64,000 nucleotides of DNA from Allobosea sp. CRIB-10 (GCF_900112185.1 NZ_FOKP01000031.1:1-64000), one strand, 5' to 3'; shown: positions 34,596 through 42,538, counted from the first letter of the stretch. The notes: generated from the sequence alone by a model not told the origin. Numbers and translations: made by a program.

Positions 34596-35978
34596 TCAGC
34601 TCTCTTTTATCCAGGCGCCGGCAACGCCCTCTATCTCCAGCGCACGCGCCACGCGGAACAGCGCCGCCTCGTTCCACGGGGCGGCGACCAGTTGGACGGC
34701 CCGCGGCAACGCGTCGCCGGTCCGGATCGGAACGACGAGCGCCGGTAAACCGATCACGCTGACCGGCTGCGTGAACAGGCCGAGCGCGCCGCGTGGATCC
34801 ATGCTTTCGCCCGCCACGCAGATACGGTCCGTCCCGATCACGGGCGCCTCGAACGGAACCGCGGGCGTGACCAGCACGTCGATCGCCTCGAACACCCGGA
34901 GTGCCGCTTCGCGATAATGTCTGCGCGCACGCTGGGCCCGGAGATACAACTCCGCCGGGACCAATGCGCCGGCGAGAAATCGATCCCGCGTCATCGGGTC
35001 GAAATCGTGAGCCCGTGTCCGCAGACGCGGCAGATGCACGCTCGATCCTTCGACGAGGGTGATCACCAGAGAGGCGGCCCAGCCTTGGGCCGCTTCGGGC
35101 AGGTCGGCACGCCGGGTCGCGCCCAACGTCCGGGCGACATCCGCCGCGACAGCAAGGGCGCGCTCATCCGCCCTGCTCGCGAAATAACCATCTCCGAGCG
35201 CGATCCGCAGCCCCTCGATGCCGTTTTCGGCAAGCGCGGTGACGGGCTCGGGCGCGACTGGTGCGCAGACCGCGTCCGTCGCGTCGAACCCCTGCATGGC
35301 GTCATAGGCCAGGGCTAGGTCCGTGGCACATCCGGCGATCGGACCGATATGGTCGAAGCTCTCGGCGAAGATCTGCGTCCCGGCCCGGGACAGGCGACCA
35401 TAGGTCGGCTTGAGACCGAAGACGCCGCAAAGTGCGGAGGGCACGCGAATCGAGCCGTTGGTGTCGCTGCCCAGGCTCAGCGGGACCAGACCGGCCGCGA
35501 CCGCCGCTGCCGAGCCGCCGGACGAACCGCCCGCGAGCCTCGTCGGGTCATGCGGGTTGCGCGTCGCTCCGTAATGCGTGTTCTCGGTGGTGAAGCCCGA
35601 GGCGTACTCGTCCATGTTGAGCGCGCCGACGAGGATCGCGCCGGCCGCCTCCAGGCGGCGAATGGCCGTGGCGTCCCGCTGCGCCGGCGCATCCTCCGCC
35701 GATATGCGGGAGCCGGCGATCGTGGCTGCGCCCGCGATGTCGAACAGGTTCTTGACCGCGAAGGGCACTCCTGCGAGCGGACCTGCCTCTCCGCCTGCAG
35801 CCAATGTCCGGTCGATCGCCTCCGCGCGCTTTCGCGCCCGTTCGGCCGTGACGAGCGTAAAGGCGTTGATTCGCGAATCGCCGGTCGCGATTTGCGAGAG
35901 CGCCGCCTCGACGGTGTCGGCTGCCGTTCTGCGACCGGCCTGAACGGCCGTGGCGATGACGTGCGCGGAATCCGTCAT
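34596..35978 (-). CDS. AtzE-like amidase (amidase signature family)
   Basis: The 460-residue protein has the Ser-cisSer-Lys amidase core: Lys in GVPFAVKNLFDIAG, the motif RLAGGSSGGSAAAVAAGLVP and SLGSDTNGSIRVPSALCG. The ATG overlaps the stop of the AtzG-like gene (ATGA). In the characterised relative, AtzE hydrolyses 1-carboxybiuret and needs AtzG as a small partner, and AtzH is encoded nearby; all three relatives are present here in order G-E-H. The substrate in this organism is probably an amide or ureide. It may act downstream of the nitrile hydratase encoded by the divergent operon; that link is inference. Confidence 0.88.
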   Translation of the reverse strand: MTDSAHVIATAVQAGRRTAADTVEAALSQIATGDSRINAFTLVTAERARKRAEAIDRTLAAGGEAGPLAGVPFAVKNLFDIAGAATIAGSRISAEDAPAQRDATAIRRLEAAGAILVGALNMDEYASGFTTENTHYGATRNPHDPTRLAGGSSGGSAAAVAAGLVPLSLGSDTNGSIRVPSALCGVFGLKPTYGRLSRAGTQIFAESFDHIGPIAGCATDLALAYDAMQGFDATDAVCAPVAPEPVTALAENGIEGLRIALGDGYFASRADERALAVAADVARTLGATRRADLPEAAQGWAASLVITLVEGSSVHLPRLRTRAHDFDPMTRDRFLAGALVPAELYLRAQRARRHYREAALRVFEAIDVLVTPAVPFEAPVIGTDRICVAGESMDPRGALGLFTQPVSVIGLPALVVPIRTGDALPRAVQLVAAPWNEAALFRVARALEIEGVAGAWIKES

Positions 35979-36247
35979 GCGCGAAAGACCGGTGCGAGTT
36001 CCATCACCTGCGAGCAGGGTGCCTCCGGCTCGGCGAGCGTCGCCGCTACAGCAAGGATTGCGCGCAGATTGTCGCGCACGCCCGCAAGGCATTCGGCAGG
36101 GATATCCAGTCGGATCGTCTCGGCCGTCGCGAGCAGCATCGCGTCGAGAGCATCATTGCTCAAGCCGCCGTGCAGGAGGGCTCGATCCGCTGTTTCGCGG
36201 TTGGGCGCCGTGGTCGCGGGCGAAGCTGGATCTGTTGCGTTGCTCAT
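35975..36247 (-). CDS. AtzG-like (DUF4089) small amidase subunit
   Basis: The 90-residue protein has a low-complexity Ala/Pro/Thr N-terminus and a C-terminal helical domain, LDAMLLATAETIRLDIPAEC, then VRDNLRAILAVAATLAEPEA and the end VMELAPVFRA. These are landmarks of AtzG-like proteins that resemble GatC and stabilise AtzE-type amidases. ATG 36247 lies 12 bases from the LacI-type palindrome at 36259, so the operator would cover the promoter or leader of this operon. Translation is coupled to the amidase gene. Confidence 0.85.
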   Translation of the reverse strand: MSNATDPASPATTAPNRETADRALLHGGLSNDALDAMLLATAETIRLDIPAECLAGVRDNLRAILAVAATLAEPEAPCSQVMELAPVFRA

Positions 36248-36258
36248 GATGATGCGAT

Positions 36259-36274
36259 ATTGAACCGGTTCAAT
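36259..36274. promoter_or_regulatory. LacI-type operator, copy 2
   Basis: ATTGAACCGGTTCAAT is a 16-bp perfect palindrome sharing its inner 14 bases with the site at 30552-30565. It lies between the divergent AtzG-like operon (start 36247) and the kinase/isomerase/nitrile-hydratase operon (start 36428). Confidence 0.82.
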
Positions 36275-36427
36275 AGCCGAGTTTTCGTTCAACTACGGAG
36301 CGTTGTCAATGCCTGCCTCTGTTGTCCCCGATGCAATGCGTTCCGGGCGTATGCGGAGCGAGGTTCGACCGGACGGCGCCGGAGCAAGTGCGGTTTCCCC
36401 GGCACCCGCAAATCGTCGGGCGGCGCC

Positions 36428-37369
36428 ATGACGCCTCCGTCGTTCAGCCGCCCGGCCGGAGCGCCGGTGATCGCCTGCATAGGCGACATCGACATCGACT
36501 GGCTGATGCAGGTCGATCGCCTTCCTTCGCAGGACGACAAATTGCCCGCACGCAGTTTGGTCAGGCGCCCTGGCGGCATGGCCGCCAACGTTGCCTTCAC
36601 CGTGCGGCGGCTCGGCGGCGAGAGCAGGTTGATCGGGCGCGTCGGCGCCGACGAGGAGGGGCGGGAGCTCCTCCTCCATCTTCGAAACGAGGGGATTGAT
36701 GTCGGCGGCGTCGTGGTCGTCGATGGCGAGCGCACCTTCCAGTGTCTCGTCTTCATCGGGCCGGCGGGCGACCGTGCCTTGGTCCGGCTGCCCAGCAAGC
36801 TGGTCGTTCCGAACGTGCACGACATCGACGATGCCAACCTCGCCGGTTGCGACCATGCGCACTTGACCTGCACCGATGCCGAGGTGGCCGCCCATGTCGT
36901 CGCGCTGTCGCGCCGCCTGGGGTTCTCGATCTCGATCGACATCGAGGAGACCGATCTGCCGCGCGATCCGGACGATCTGAGATCGCTGCTGGCCGGCGTC
37001 GACCTGGTCTTCCTGAATCAGCGCACGCGCCGCGCGGTCGAGCGGAACGGCGCGCTTCGGGACTTCGGTGGTGCGCTCGTTACGACCCTCGGAGCGGACG
37101 GCGCTCGTTTCGAGGCCCCCGGTATTGCGGTCGACAGTTCCGGTCATCGGGTCGATGTCCGCGACACGACCGGCGCCGGTGATGCCTTTGCCGGCGCCTT
37201 CCTAACGTCGTGGCTCGTCGACAAGGCCGATCCGGAAAGCTCGCTGGCTACGGCCAATCGTATCGCTGCGTACTCTACCTGCGGAATCGGCGCTCAGACC
37301 GGCTTCCGCGTTGAAGGCGTGTCTCAGTCGGCGACCTGCGCGTCCGTGCCCCCGGGCGCGCTGCCATGA
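36428..37369 (+). CDS. PfkB/ribokinase-family kinase heading a nitrile-hydratase operon
   Basis: The 313-residue protein starts MTPPSFSRPAGAPVIACIGD, has the sugar-site motif SLVRRPGGMAANVAFTVRRL and the catalytic RDTTGAGDAFAGAFLTSWL. Its stop overlaps the start of the eIF2B-like gene (ATGA). In archaea a PfkB kinase makes ribose-1,5-bisphosphate and an eIF2B homologue isomerises it; the same pair side by side here suggests a similar pentose-phosphate route, but the substrate is not determined. The operator at 36259 lies 154 bases upstream. Confidence 0.88.
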   Translation: MTPPSFSRPAGAPVIACIGDIDIDWLMQVDRLPSQDDKLPARSLVRRPGGMAANVAFTVRRLGGESRLIGRVGADEEGRELLLHLRNEGIDVGGVVVVDGERTFQCLVFIGPAGDRALVRLPSKLVVPNVHDIDDANLAGCDHAHLTCTDAEVAAHVVALSRRLGFSISIDIEETDLPRDPDDLRSLLAGVDLVFLNQRTRRAVERNGALRDFGGALVTTLGADGARFEAPGIAVDSSGHRVDVRDTTGAGDAFAGAFLTSWLVDKADPESSLATANRIAAYSTCGIGAQTGFRVEGVSQSATCASVPPGALP

Positions 37370-38274
37370 CCGGCGTTCGGCGTTTCGTACTCGATCGCAG
37401 GCTGGTGGAAGCGGACGAGCCCCGTCTCGACGCGACCGAGCTCGATCACCTGGCGCGCATCGTCGACGGGGAGGAGCTCGGTGCAAGTCGACATGCGCAG
37501 CTCGCCCAGGCTGTGCTCGTCCATGGCGCAGGCGGCTCGAGCGCGAGACGTGCCATGATCGTCGACTTCATCGCGTCAACCCGCGGCGCAGAGGCGCCGA
37601 TCGTGGATTTTGCGATGAACTGGCTCCTCGAGCCCGGCGAGACGTCGCAACCGGCGCTTGCGGCCCGTGCAGCAGGCTGGACGACGATGATCGCGTCCCT
37701 CCGGACCGCTCTCGTCGACGCAGCGGTGTCTCATCTGCGGCACGCTCGCGTGCTGGTGCTGTTCGACTATTCGGGCACTGTCGCCGATGTCGTCGCGGGC
37801 CTCGCCGCCAGCGGTCGGCGACCCGCCCTGATCATCCCCGAGAGCCGCGCGATTGCCGGCGGGCGGCGCTATCTCGAACGGCTGGCGCCGCTCGCGCTGC
37901 CGACGCGCTTCGTCTTCGACGCGGCGCTCGATGGCGAGTTGGTGGGCGTCGACGCTCTGCTCCTCGGGGCCGAAAGCCTCAGCCCGGATGGCGGTCTCGT
38001 GAACACGCTGGGCAGCCGAGGCGCGGCCCGGCTGGCGCAGGCGCATGGCGTGCCGGTACTCGGCTGTGCGGAACTGATCAAACGTGACCGCACGCCGGGC
38101 AAACGCCTGCCCGAGCCACGCGATTTCAGCGCCACGCTTCTCGCCGGTCTCGATGCGGACTGGGCGATCGATTGCCGTCAGGCCGAACTCGAACATGTTC
38201 CGCCCGGACTGATCTCGCTTCATCTCACCGAGCGTGGCCCGATGCGGCCCGCAATGCTGACGAGCTTTCCGTGA
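37366..38274 (+). CDS. eIF2B alpha/MtnA-like sugar-phosphate isomerase homologue
   Basis: The 302-residue protein has a helical N-terminal part and a Rossmann-like C-terminal part of the IF-2B family: ARVLVLFDYSGTVADVVAGL, RRPALIIPESRAIAGGRRYL and LVGVDALLLGAESLSPDGGL. Enzymes with this fold isomerise methylthioribose-1-phosphate or ribose-1,5-bisphosphate, and eukaryotic ones regulate translation; in bacteria the enzymatic role is expected. The usual catalytic Cys/Asp pair of MtnA is not obvious to me, so a related substrate is likely. It overlaps both neighbours by four bases (ATGA, GTGA), inside a six-gene operon. Confidence 0.78.
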   Translation: MTGVRRFVLDRRLVEADEPRLDATELDHLARIVDGEELGASRHAQLAQAVLVHGAGGSSARRAMIVDFIASTRGAEAPIVDFAMNWLLEPGETSQPALAARAAGWTTMIASLRTALVDAAVSHLRHARVLVLFDYSGTVADVVAGLAASGRRPALIIPESRAIAGGRRYLERLAPLALPTRFVFDAALDGELVGVDALLLGAESLSPDGGLVNTLGSRGAARLAQAHGVPVLGCAELIKRDRTPGKRLPEPRDFSATLLAGLDADWAIDCRQAELEHVPPGLISLHLTERGPMRPAMLTSFP

Positions 38275-39305
38275 ACGCGTCTCATGCGATCATGCGCGCC
38301 GAGATCGCCGCCCAGCCCGCGATCTTGCGCGCCGTAATCCCGGAGTTGCGGAAGGCCGCCGCCGCCATTCCGTGGCCGTCTTCGCCGACGCGGATCATAT
38401 TCTGCGGTTGCGGAGATTCCCTGACGGCACCCGGGATCGTCGCGGCAACCTCCGGCAAGACACGCCATCACGTGCTGGTGGCCTCGGCCCTGGAGGTTGC
38501 GTCCTATCTCCGGCTCGCCGCCGAGGATCTCGTCGTGGCCGCCTCGATCTCGGGGAGCACCGCCGAAACGGTCGCCGCTGCCGCATCTGCACGACGCGCC
38601 GGCGCTCGGTGCTGCGCCATCACCGCCGCGCCGGCGTCGCCGCTCGCCCGCGAGGCCGGGCACGTCGTGGCGCTGCCCTACGAGCCGATCAGCCGGCTCA
38701 CGCCGCACACCCTCGACTTCACCATGACGGTGGCGGCTCTGCTGGCATTGACCGGGGAAGCGCTTGGAACCGGTCCCGGCGTCCAGCGCCTGCCCGCGAT
38801 CGTCGAGCGGACGCTCGCCTTGCCGGAGGCGCAGATCGACGCCGCCGCACGGCTCTGGTCGCCGACGGCATGCCTCTATGTGCTGGGCGCCGGGCCTGGT
38901 CTCGCCACAGCGCGCTATATCGTCGCGAAATTCCAAGAGGCCTTTGGCTGTGCCGCCATCGCAGCCGAACTCGAGGATGTGGCGCATGGCCAGCACCTGT
39001 CCTTCCGGACCGGCGATGTCGCCTTGTTGCTGGCGCTCGACCCGCCGGCGGCGGCGCGCGCCGCGCAGCTCTTGCCGGGGCTGCGTCGACTCGGGCTCGG
39101 TTGCATCGTGATCGGCGGCGGCTACATGCCCGATATCGCTATCGAGGCGGAAGAGGGCTGGCCTATGCGGCTCGCGGCGGCCATCATCGGGCAGCGATTG
39201 TGCCTGTCCGCCGCGGAGCATCACGGATTGCCCGTGATCTGGCCCGTCGACGCACCGCAGATTCTGGCCCAGCGCTCTTGGGCAGGCGCCAGTCGTGAAC
39301 GATGA
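38271..39305 (+). CDS. SIS-domain sugar-phosphate isomerase-like protein (AgaS/FrlB type)
   Basis: The 344-residue protein has two SIS halves. The first has RIIFCGCGDSLTAPGIVAAT and AASISGSTAETVAAAASARR, the phosphosugar Ser/Thr loop. The second has CLYVLGAGPGLATARYIVAK and AELEDVAHGQHLSFRTGD, where Glu and His are typical catalytic positions. It probably isomerises or deglycates a phosphorylated sugar. GTG 38271 overlaps the previous stop, and its own stop overlaps the first possible start of the nitrile hydratase beta-N gene, so this sugar enzyme and the nitrile hydratase are made from one message. Confidence 0.88.
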   Translation: MNASHAIMRAEIAAQPAILRAVIPELRKAAAAIPWPSSPTRIIFCGCGDSLTAPGIVAATSGKTRHHVLVASALEVASYLRLAAEDLVVAASISGSTAETVAAAASARRAGARCCAITAAPASPLAREAGHVVALPYEPISRLTPHTLDFTMTVAALLALTGEALGTGPGVQRLPAIVERTLALPEAQIDAAARLWSPTACLYVLGAGPGLATARYIVAKFQEAFGCAAIAAELEDVAHGQHLSFRTGDVALLLALDPPAAARAAQLLPGLRRLGLGCIVIGGGYMPDIAIEAEEGWPMRLAAAIIGQRLCLSAAEHHGLPVIWPVDAPQILAQRSWAGASRER

Positions 39306-39679
39306 TCGTATTCGGCAAGCAGGAGGTGATGGTGAGCGGTTTGCTGCGTGGCTATCATGATGTCGGCGGTCGTCCGGCAGGGCCGGTCGAAAAGACGACC
39401 CATCCATTCCAGCCATGGCAGAAGACCGGCGAGGCGATGCGCGTGGCGCTGGAGCTGAAGTCACGTCTGGTCTCGCTCGACGAGCTGCGGCGCGGCTTCG
39501 AATCCTTCGGTGCGGAGTTGTACTCCTCTCTCGGCTTCTATGAACGTCGTGCCGAGGCGCTGACCGTTCTGCTCGACGAAAAGGGGGTCCTGCGTCGGGA
39601 CGAAATCGTCGCGCGCATGCGTGAGATCGCGGCCGGACGCGGCCAATCCGTCGATTTCGCGACCCGCACCGTCCGGTGA
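39302..39679 (+). CDS. Nitrile hydratase beta subunit, N-terminal half (separate gene)
   Basis: The reading contains RGYHDVGGRPAGPVE, PFQPWQKTGEAMRVALELKS and LGFYERRAEALTVLLDEKG, the N-terminal domain of nitrile hydratase beta and of thiocyanate hydrolase beta. Most nitrile hydratases have one fused beta chain; here it is split into two genes, as in thiocyanate hydrolase and toyocamycin nitrile hydratase. ATG 39302 overlaps the SIS stop, but AGGAGG at 39321 points to GTG 39332 as the likelier start (115 residues). It could also double as an activator-like protein, since no separate cobalt chaperone gene is seen. Confidence 0.85.
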   Translation: MIVFGKQEVMVSGLLRGYHDVGGRPAGPVEKTTHPFQPWQKTGEAMRVALELKSRLVSLDELRRGFESFGAELYSSLGFYERRAEALTVLLDEKGVLRRDEIVARMREIAAGRGQSVDFATRTVR

Positions 39680-39682
39680 GCC

Positions 39683-39982
39683 ATGGCCATGCCGCGTTTC
39701 TCCGCTGGTGCCCGCGTCTATATCGTCGACCTCGGCAAGACCGGGCACGTCCGGATTCCATGGTATGTCCGCTACAAGGAGGGCGAGATCGAACGTTACT
39801 GCGGCGCCTATGCCAATCCCGAGGATCTGGCCTATGCACGTCACGACCGACCGAAGGTGGATCTCTATCGCGTCAGGCTCCGCCAGACCGATCTCTGGCC
39901 GGACTATGACGGCGAGAAGCGCGATACCCTCGACATCGAGGTCTACGATCACTGGCTCGAGCCGGCAGGAGACGAGCCGTGA
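39683..39982 (+). CDS. Nitrile hydratase beta subunit, C-terminal half (separate gene)
   Basis: The 99-residue protein is the SH3-like domain of nitrile hydratase beta: FSAGARVYIVDLGKTGHVRI, PWYVRYKEGEIERYCGAYAN and VRLRQTDLWPDYDGEKRDTL. It corresponds to the alpha chain of thiocyanate hydrolase. The gene begins three bases after the beta-N stop and its end overlaps the GTG of the alpha gene by four bases. The Arg in TGHVRIPWY matches a conserved second-sphere Arg that contacts the oxidised active-site cysteines. Confidence 0.88.
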   Translation: MAMPRFSAGARVYIVDLGKTGHVRIPWYVRYKEGEIERYCGAYANPEDLAYARHDRPKVDLYRVRLRQTDLWPDYDGEKRDTLDIEVYDHWLEPAGDEP

Positions 39983-40653
39983 ACGATCGCAAGGGCCGCT
40001 TCGTCAGCCATCCGGACGATGACGCGACGGTGATCGAGGGCCATGCCGGCGCCGACTACTATGCGCTCATGACCGAGGCGACGCGTCAGCTTCTGATCGA
40101 GCGCGGCCTTCTGATCCAGAGCGACATCGATGCGGTGATCGCATCGCTGGAGGCGCCTCGGCCCGAATGGGGCGCGATGATCGTGGCGCGGGCCTGGCGC
40201 GACGACGCCTATCGCGCCAGGTTGCTGGCCGATGGATCCGGCGCGGCGGCCGAGATGGGCTTCAGGATAAAGGAGGCGCAACTCGTCGTCGTGGAGAATA
40301 GTCCGACCCTGCACAATCTCGTCGTCTGCACATTGTGCTCTTGCTATCCGCGCTCGCTGCTGGGCCAGCCGCCCTGGTGGTACATCTCCAAATCCTACCG
40401 GGCGCGAGCCGTGCGGGAGCCGCGCCGGGTCCTCGCGGAACTCGGGCTTGTCATCCCGCCCGAGGTCGAACTGCGGGTGCACGACAGCAATGCCGACATG
40501 CGCTATCTCGTGCTCCCGATGGCGCCGGCAGACAGCGGGACGCTCGATGAAGCGGCGCTGGCGAAACTGGTCACGCGCGATGCCATGATCGGCGCATCGC
40601 TCGCCGGTAAGGACGCGACGATGCCGTTCGGCCGCAGCAAGCCGCACGGCTGA
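39979..40653 (+). CDS. Nitrile hydratase alpha subunit, cobalt type
   Basis: The 224-residue protein carries the metal-binding motif VCTLCSCYP with Cys117, Cys120, Ser121 and Cys122; Thr118 rather than Ser marks the cobalt class. The flanking LLGQPPWWYISKSYRARAVR and VRVHDSNADMRYLVLPMAP-like segment (ELRVHDSNADMRYLVLPM) complete the family pattern. With the two beta pieces it forms a three-subunit enzyme that hydrates a nitrile to an amide, or, if thiocyanate-hydrolase-like, acts on thiocyanate. Co-transcription with sugar kinase and isomerase genes favours a nitrile on a sugar-linked compound. It is the last gene of the operon. Confidence 0.93.
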   Translation: MNDRKGRFVSHPDDDATVIEGHAGADYYALMTEATRQLLIERGLLIQSDIDAVIASLEAPRPEWGAMIVARAWRDDAYRARLLADGSGAAAEMGFRIKEAQLVVVENSPTLHNLVVCTLCSCYPRSLLGQPPWWYISKSYRARAVREPRRVLAELGLVIPPEVELRVHDSNADMRYLVLPMAPADSGTLDEAALAKLVTRDAMIGASLAGKDATMPFGRSKPHG

Positions 40654-40679
40654 GCCGCCTTGTCGCCGAGTCCCGGCGG

Positions 40680-40735
40680 GCTGTTGCGCGTGACGATCTC
40701 AAACCCCGGAGCCGATGGTTCTGCTGCGCAACAGC
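40680..40735. terminator. Inverted repeat after the nitrile hydratase operon
   Basis: GCTGTTGCGC at 40680-40689 and GCGCAACAGC at 40726-40735 are exact inverses with a 36-base loop. The position, 27 bases after the alpha gene, fits a transcript-end structure; no T run follows. Confidence 0.35.
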
Positions 40736-40777
40736 GGGGCTTCCAATGCTGTGCTCAAATCCGCCGGCTGGTCGTTA

Positions 40778-40912
40778 GTCGGATTATATCGACTTCAGAA
40801 AATTAGGCATACCTGGCAGATTATGCTTCATAATTGAGCAATAAATGCACAAAATTCTGCATTGATTCCTGATCTAGCGCCTGAATAAAATTCCTAGTCG
40901 GAATATTCCGAC
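40778..40912. promoter_or_regulatory. Pair of palindromes upstream of TrmB-like gene
   Basis: GTCGGAATATTCCGAC at 40897-40912 is a perfect 16-bp palindrome. GTCGGATTATATCGAC at 40778-40793 is an imperfect copy 119 bases upstream. The intervening DNA is AT-rich. They are candidate operators for the TrmB-like protein, whose GTG is at 40944, and could support looping. Confidence 0.6.
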
Positions 40913-40943
40913 CTATGGAAGCGGGCGAGATAGAGGGCTTACG

Positions 40944-41753
40944 GTGGACATCGAAAAGGCCTTGGCGCGCCTCGGCATTGTGGGCAACCTCTACAAAGTC
41001 TATCGCGCGGCGATAGAGCTCGGGGACGTTCCCGTCGCTGCGGTCATCGAGCGCGCGGGCCTGCCCAAGGCCACGGTCTATGACGCACTCGTCCGCCTCG
41101 AGCAGGAGGGGCTGATCGCGGACTGGGGCAAGCCCGGCCGGCGCCGCGTCGTCGCCTACGACCCCGCGATCCTTCTCGAACAGGTCGAGGCGCGCCGTGA
41201 GATGCTGGGCGCGCTGCTGCCGCAGCTGCGTTCGCTCTACAACGCGGCCAAGGGGAAGCCCGGCATTCGTTTCTACGAGGGGCTGGAGGGTGTCGAGAAG
41301 GCGCTGTGGGACTCGCTCACCGCCACCTCCGGCGTCATGTACTGCACCTTTGCCATGGCCGAGATCATCGAAGTTCCCGGCCTTGCGCGAATGGCTGAAT
41401 TCCAGGCCGAGCGGCTCGCGCGCGGCATCGACATGAAGGTTATTCGCTCGCGCCAGCACGACCGGCGCGACATCTGGGCCTGCAGTCGCGCCGAGCGCCG
41501 CGAACTGCGCTTCGCTCCGGGCGAGACCGTACTCGGCATGACGATGCTGATCTACGACACCCGCGTCGCGATCGTCTCATCGAAGAACGAGAGCTACGGG
41601 CTGATCATCGAGAGCGCCGAGTTCTCGTCCCTGCTGCTCGCAATGTTCACGACCATCTGGGCCGTGAGCGAGCCCGTTCCCTATATCGAGGATCAGGACA
41701 ATGACAGCTCAGGCGGTCAGTTCGCCGGCCACCCTGTCCGCACCGGCGCCTAG
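40944..41753 (+). CDS. TrmB-like transcriptional regulator
   Basis: The 269-residue protein has an N-terminal TrmB-type winged helix: LGIVGNLYKVYRAAIELGDV, IERAGLPKATVYDALVRLEQ and EGLIADWGKPGRRRVVAYDP, followed by a coiled linker and a C-terminal effector domain (GKPGIRFYEGLEGVEKALWD, YDTRVAIVSSKNESYGLIIE) as in sugar- or metabolite-sensing TrmB proteins. The last 17 codons overlap the permease gene. It heads the transporter/nitrilase operon and probably regulates it through the palindromes upstream. The effector is unknown, perhaps a nitrile or carboxylate. Confidence 0.85.
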   Translation: MDIEKALARLGIVGNLYKVYRAAIELGDVPVAAVIERAGLPKATVYDALVRLEQEGLIADWGKPGRRRVVAYDPAILLEQVEARREMLGALLPQLRSLYNAAKGKPGIRFYEGLEGVEKALWDSLTATSGVMYCTFAMAEIIEVPGLARMAEFQAERLARGIDMKVIRSRQHDRRDIWACSRAERRELRFAPGETVLGMTMLIYDTRVAIVSSKNESYGLIIESAEFSSLLLAMFTTIWAVSEPVPYIEDQDNDSSGGQFAGHPVRTGA

Positions 41754-42528
41754 CCGGATGCGGAGCGCGTCGCGCAGAATGCTAGCGCTGAATCTCATCG
41801 GTCTCGGGCTGTTCTTCGGCCTGTGGCAGGGGCTCGCTTCGGCCGGCATCATCAACGCCTTCCTGTTGCCTTCGCCGGTCGACGTCGTCGCGGCGCTCTG
41901 GGAGATGTCGAACGACGGCAGCTTGTGGGTGAACCTGGCGGCCAGCCTCAAGCGTGTCTGCGTCGGCTACCTGATGGCTTGCGTCGTCGGGCTGACGCTC
42001 GGATTCGTCTGCGGCTCGTCGCAGGTGATGGCCGAGATCGTCAGGCCGATCGTTGAGGCGCTGCGCCCGGTGCCACCACTTGCCTGGGTACCGATCGCCA
42101 TCCTCTGGTTCGGCCTCGGCGACCTCTCGGCCTATTTCCTCGTCTTCCTCGGCTGCGTCTTCCCGCTGTTCTTCGGCGCTTACACTGCAGTGCGCTCGAT
42201 CGACCGCAACCAGATCAACGCCGCCAAATGCCTTGGTGCCTCGCGCTGGCTGCTGTTCAGCGGCGTACTGATCCCGGCCTCGTTGCCGATCATGATGCCG
42301 AATCTGCGGCTGGCACTCGGCATCGGCTGGATGTGCGTCGTGACCGCCGAGCTGATCGCGGCGCAGACCGGCCTCGGCTACCTGATCCAGCAATCCCGCA
42401 TGCTGTTCCAGATCCAGAACGTGGTCGCCGGCATGGTCGCCATCGGCTTCGTCGGCTACGTGATGTCGGCCGCCGTCGAACGTATCGAACGGCGGATCAA
42501 CGCCTGGGCGCCCTCGGAACGCGATTGA
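41701..42528 (+). CDS. ABC transporter permease, NitT/TauT type
   Basis: The 275-residue protein has about six membrane segments and family landmarks LLPSPVDVVAALWEM, LRPVPPLAWVPIAILWFGLG and the EAA loop INAAKCLGASRWLLFSGVLI. It forms the membrane channel of a nitrate/sulfonate/aromatic-acid class importer with the ATPase and binding protein downstream. ATG 41701 lies inside the TrmB gene, with AGGA nearby; ATG 41758, just after the TrmB stop, is the alternative and keeps the whole membrane part. Confidence 0.9.
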   Translation: MTAQAVSSPATLSAPAPSRMRSASRRMLALNLIGLGLFFGLWQGLASAGIINAFLLPSPVDVVAALWEMSNDGSLWVNLAASLKRVCVGYLMACVVGLTLGFVCGSSQVMAEIVRPIVEALRPVPPLAWVPIAILWFGLGDLSAYFLVFLGCVFPLFFGAYTAVRSIDRNQINAAKCLGASRWLLFSGVLIPASLPIMMPNLRLALGIGWMCVVTAELIAAQTGLGYLIQQSRMLFQIQNVVAGMVAIGFVGYVMSAAVERIERRINAWAPSERD

Positions 42529-42538
42529 GGAGCCCACG

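Noticed and set aside
39979..40653. Calling the nitrile hydratase a thiocyanate hydrolase outright
   Set aside because: The three-gene split fits both enzymes; the alpha motif and sugar-enzyme operon do not decide it, so the broader call is kept.
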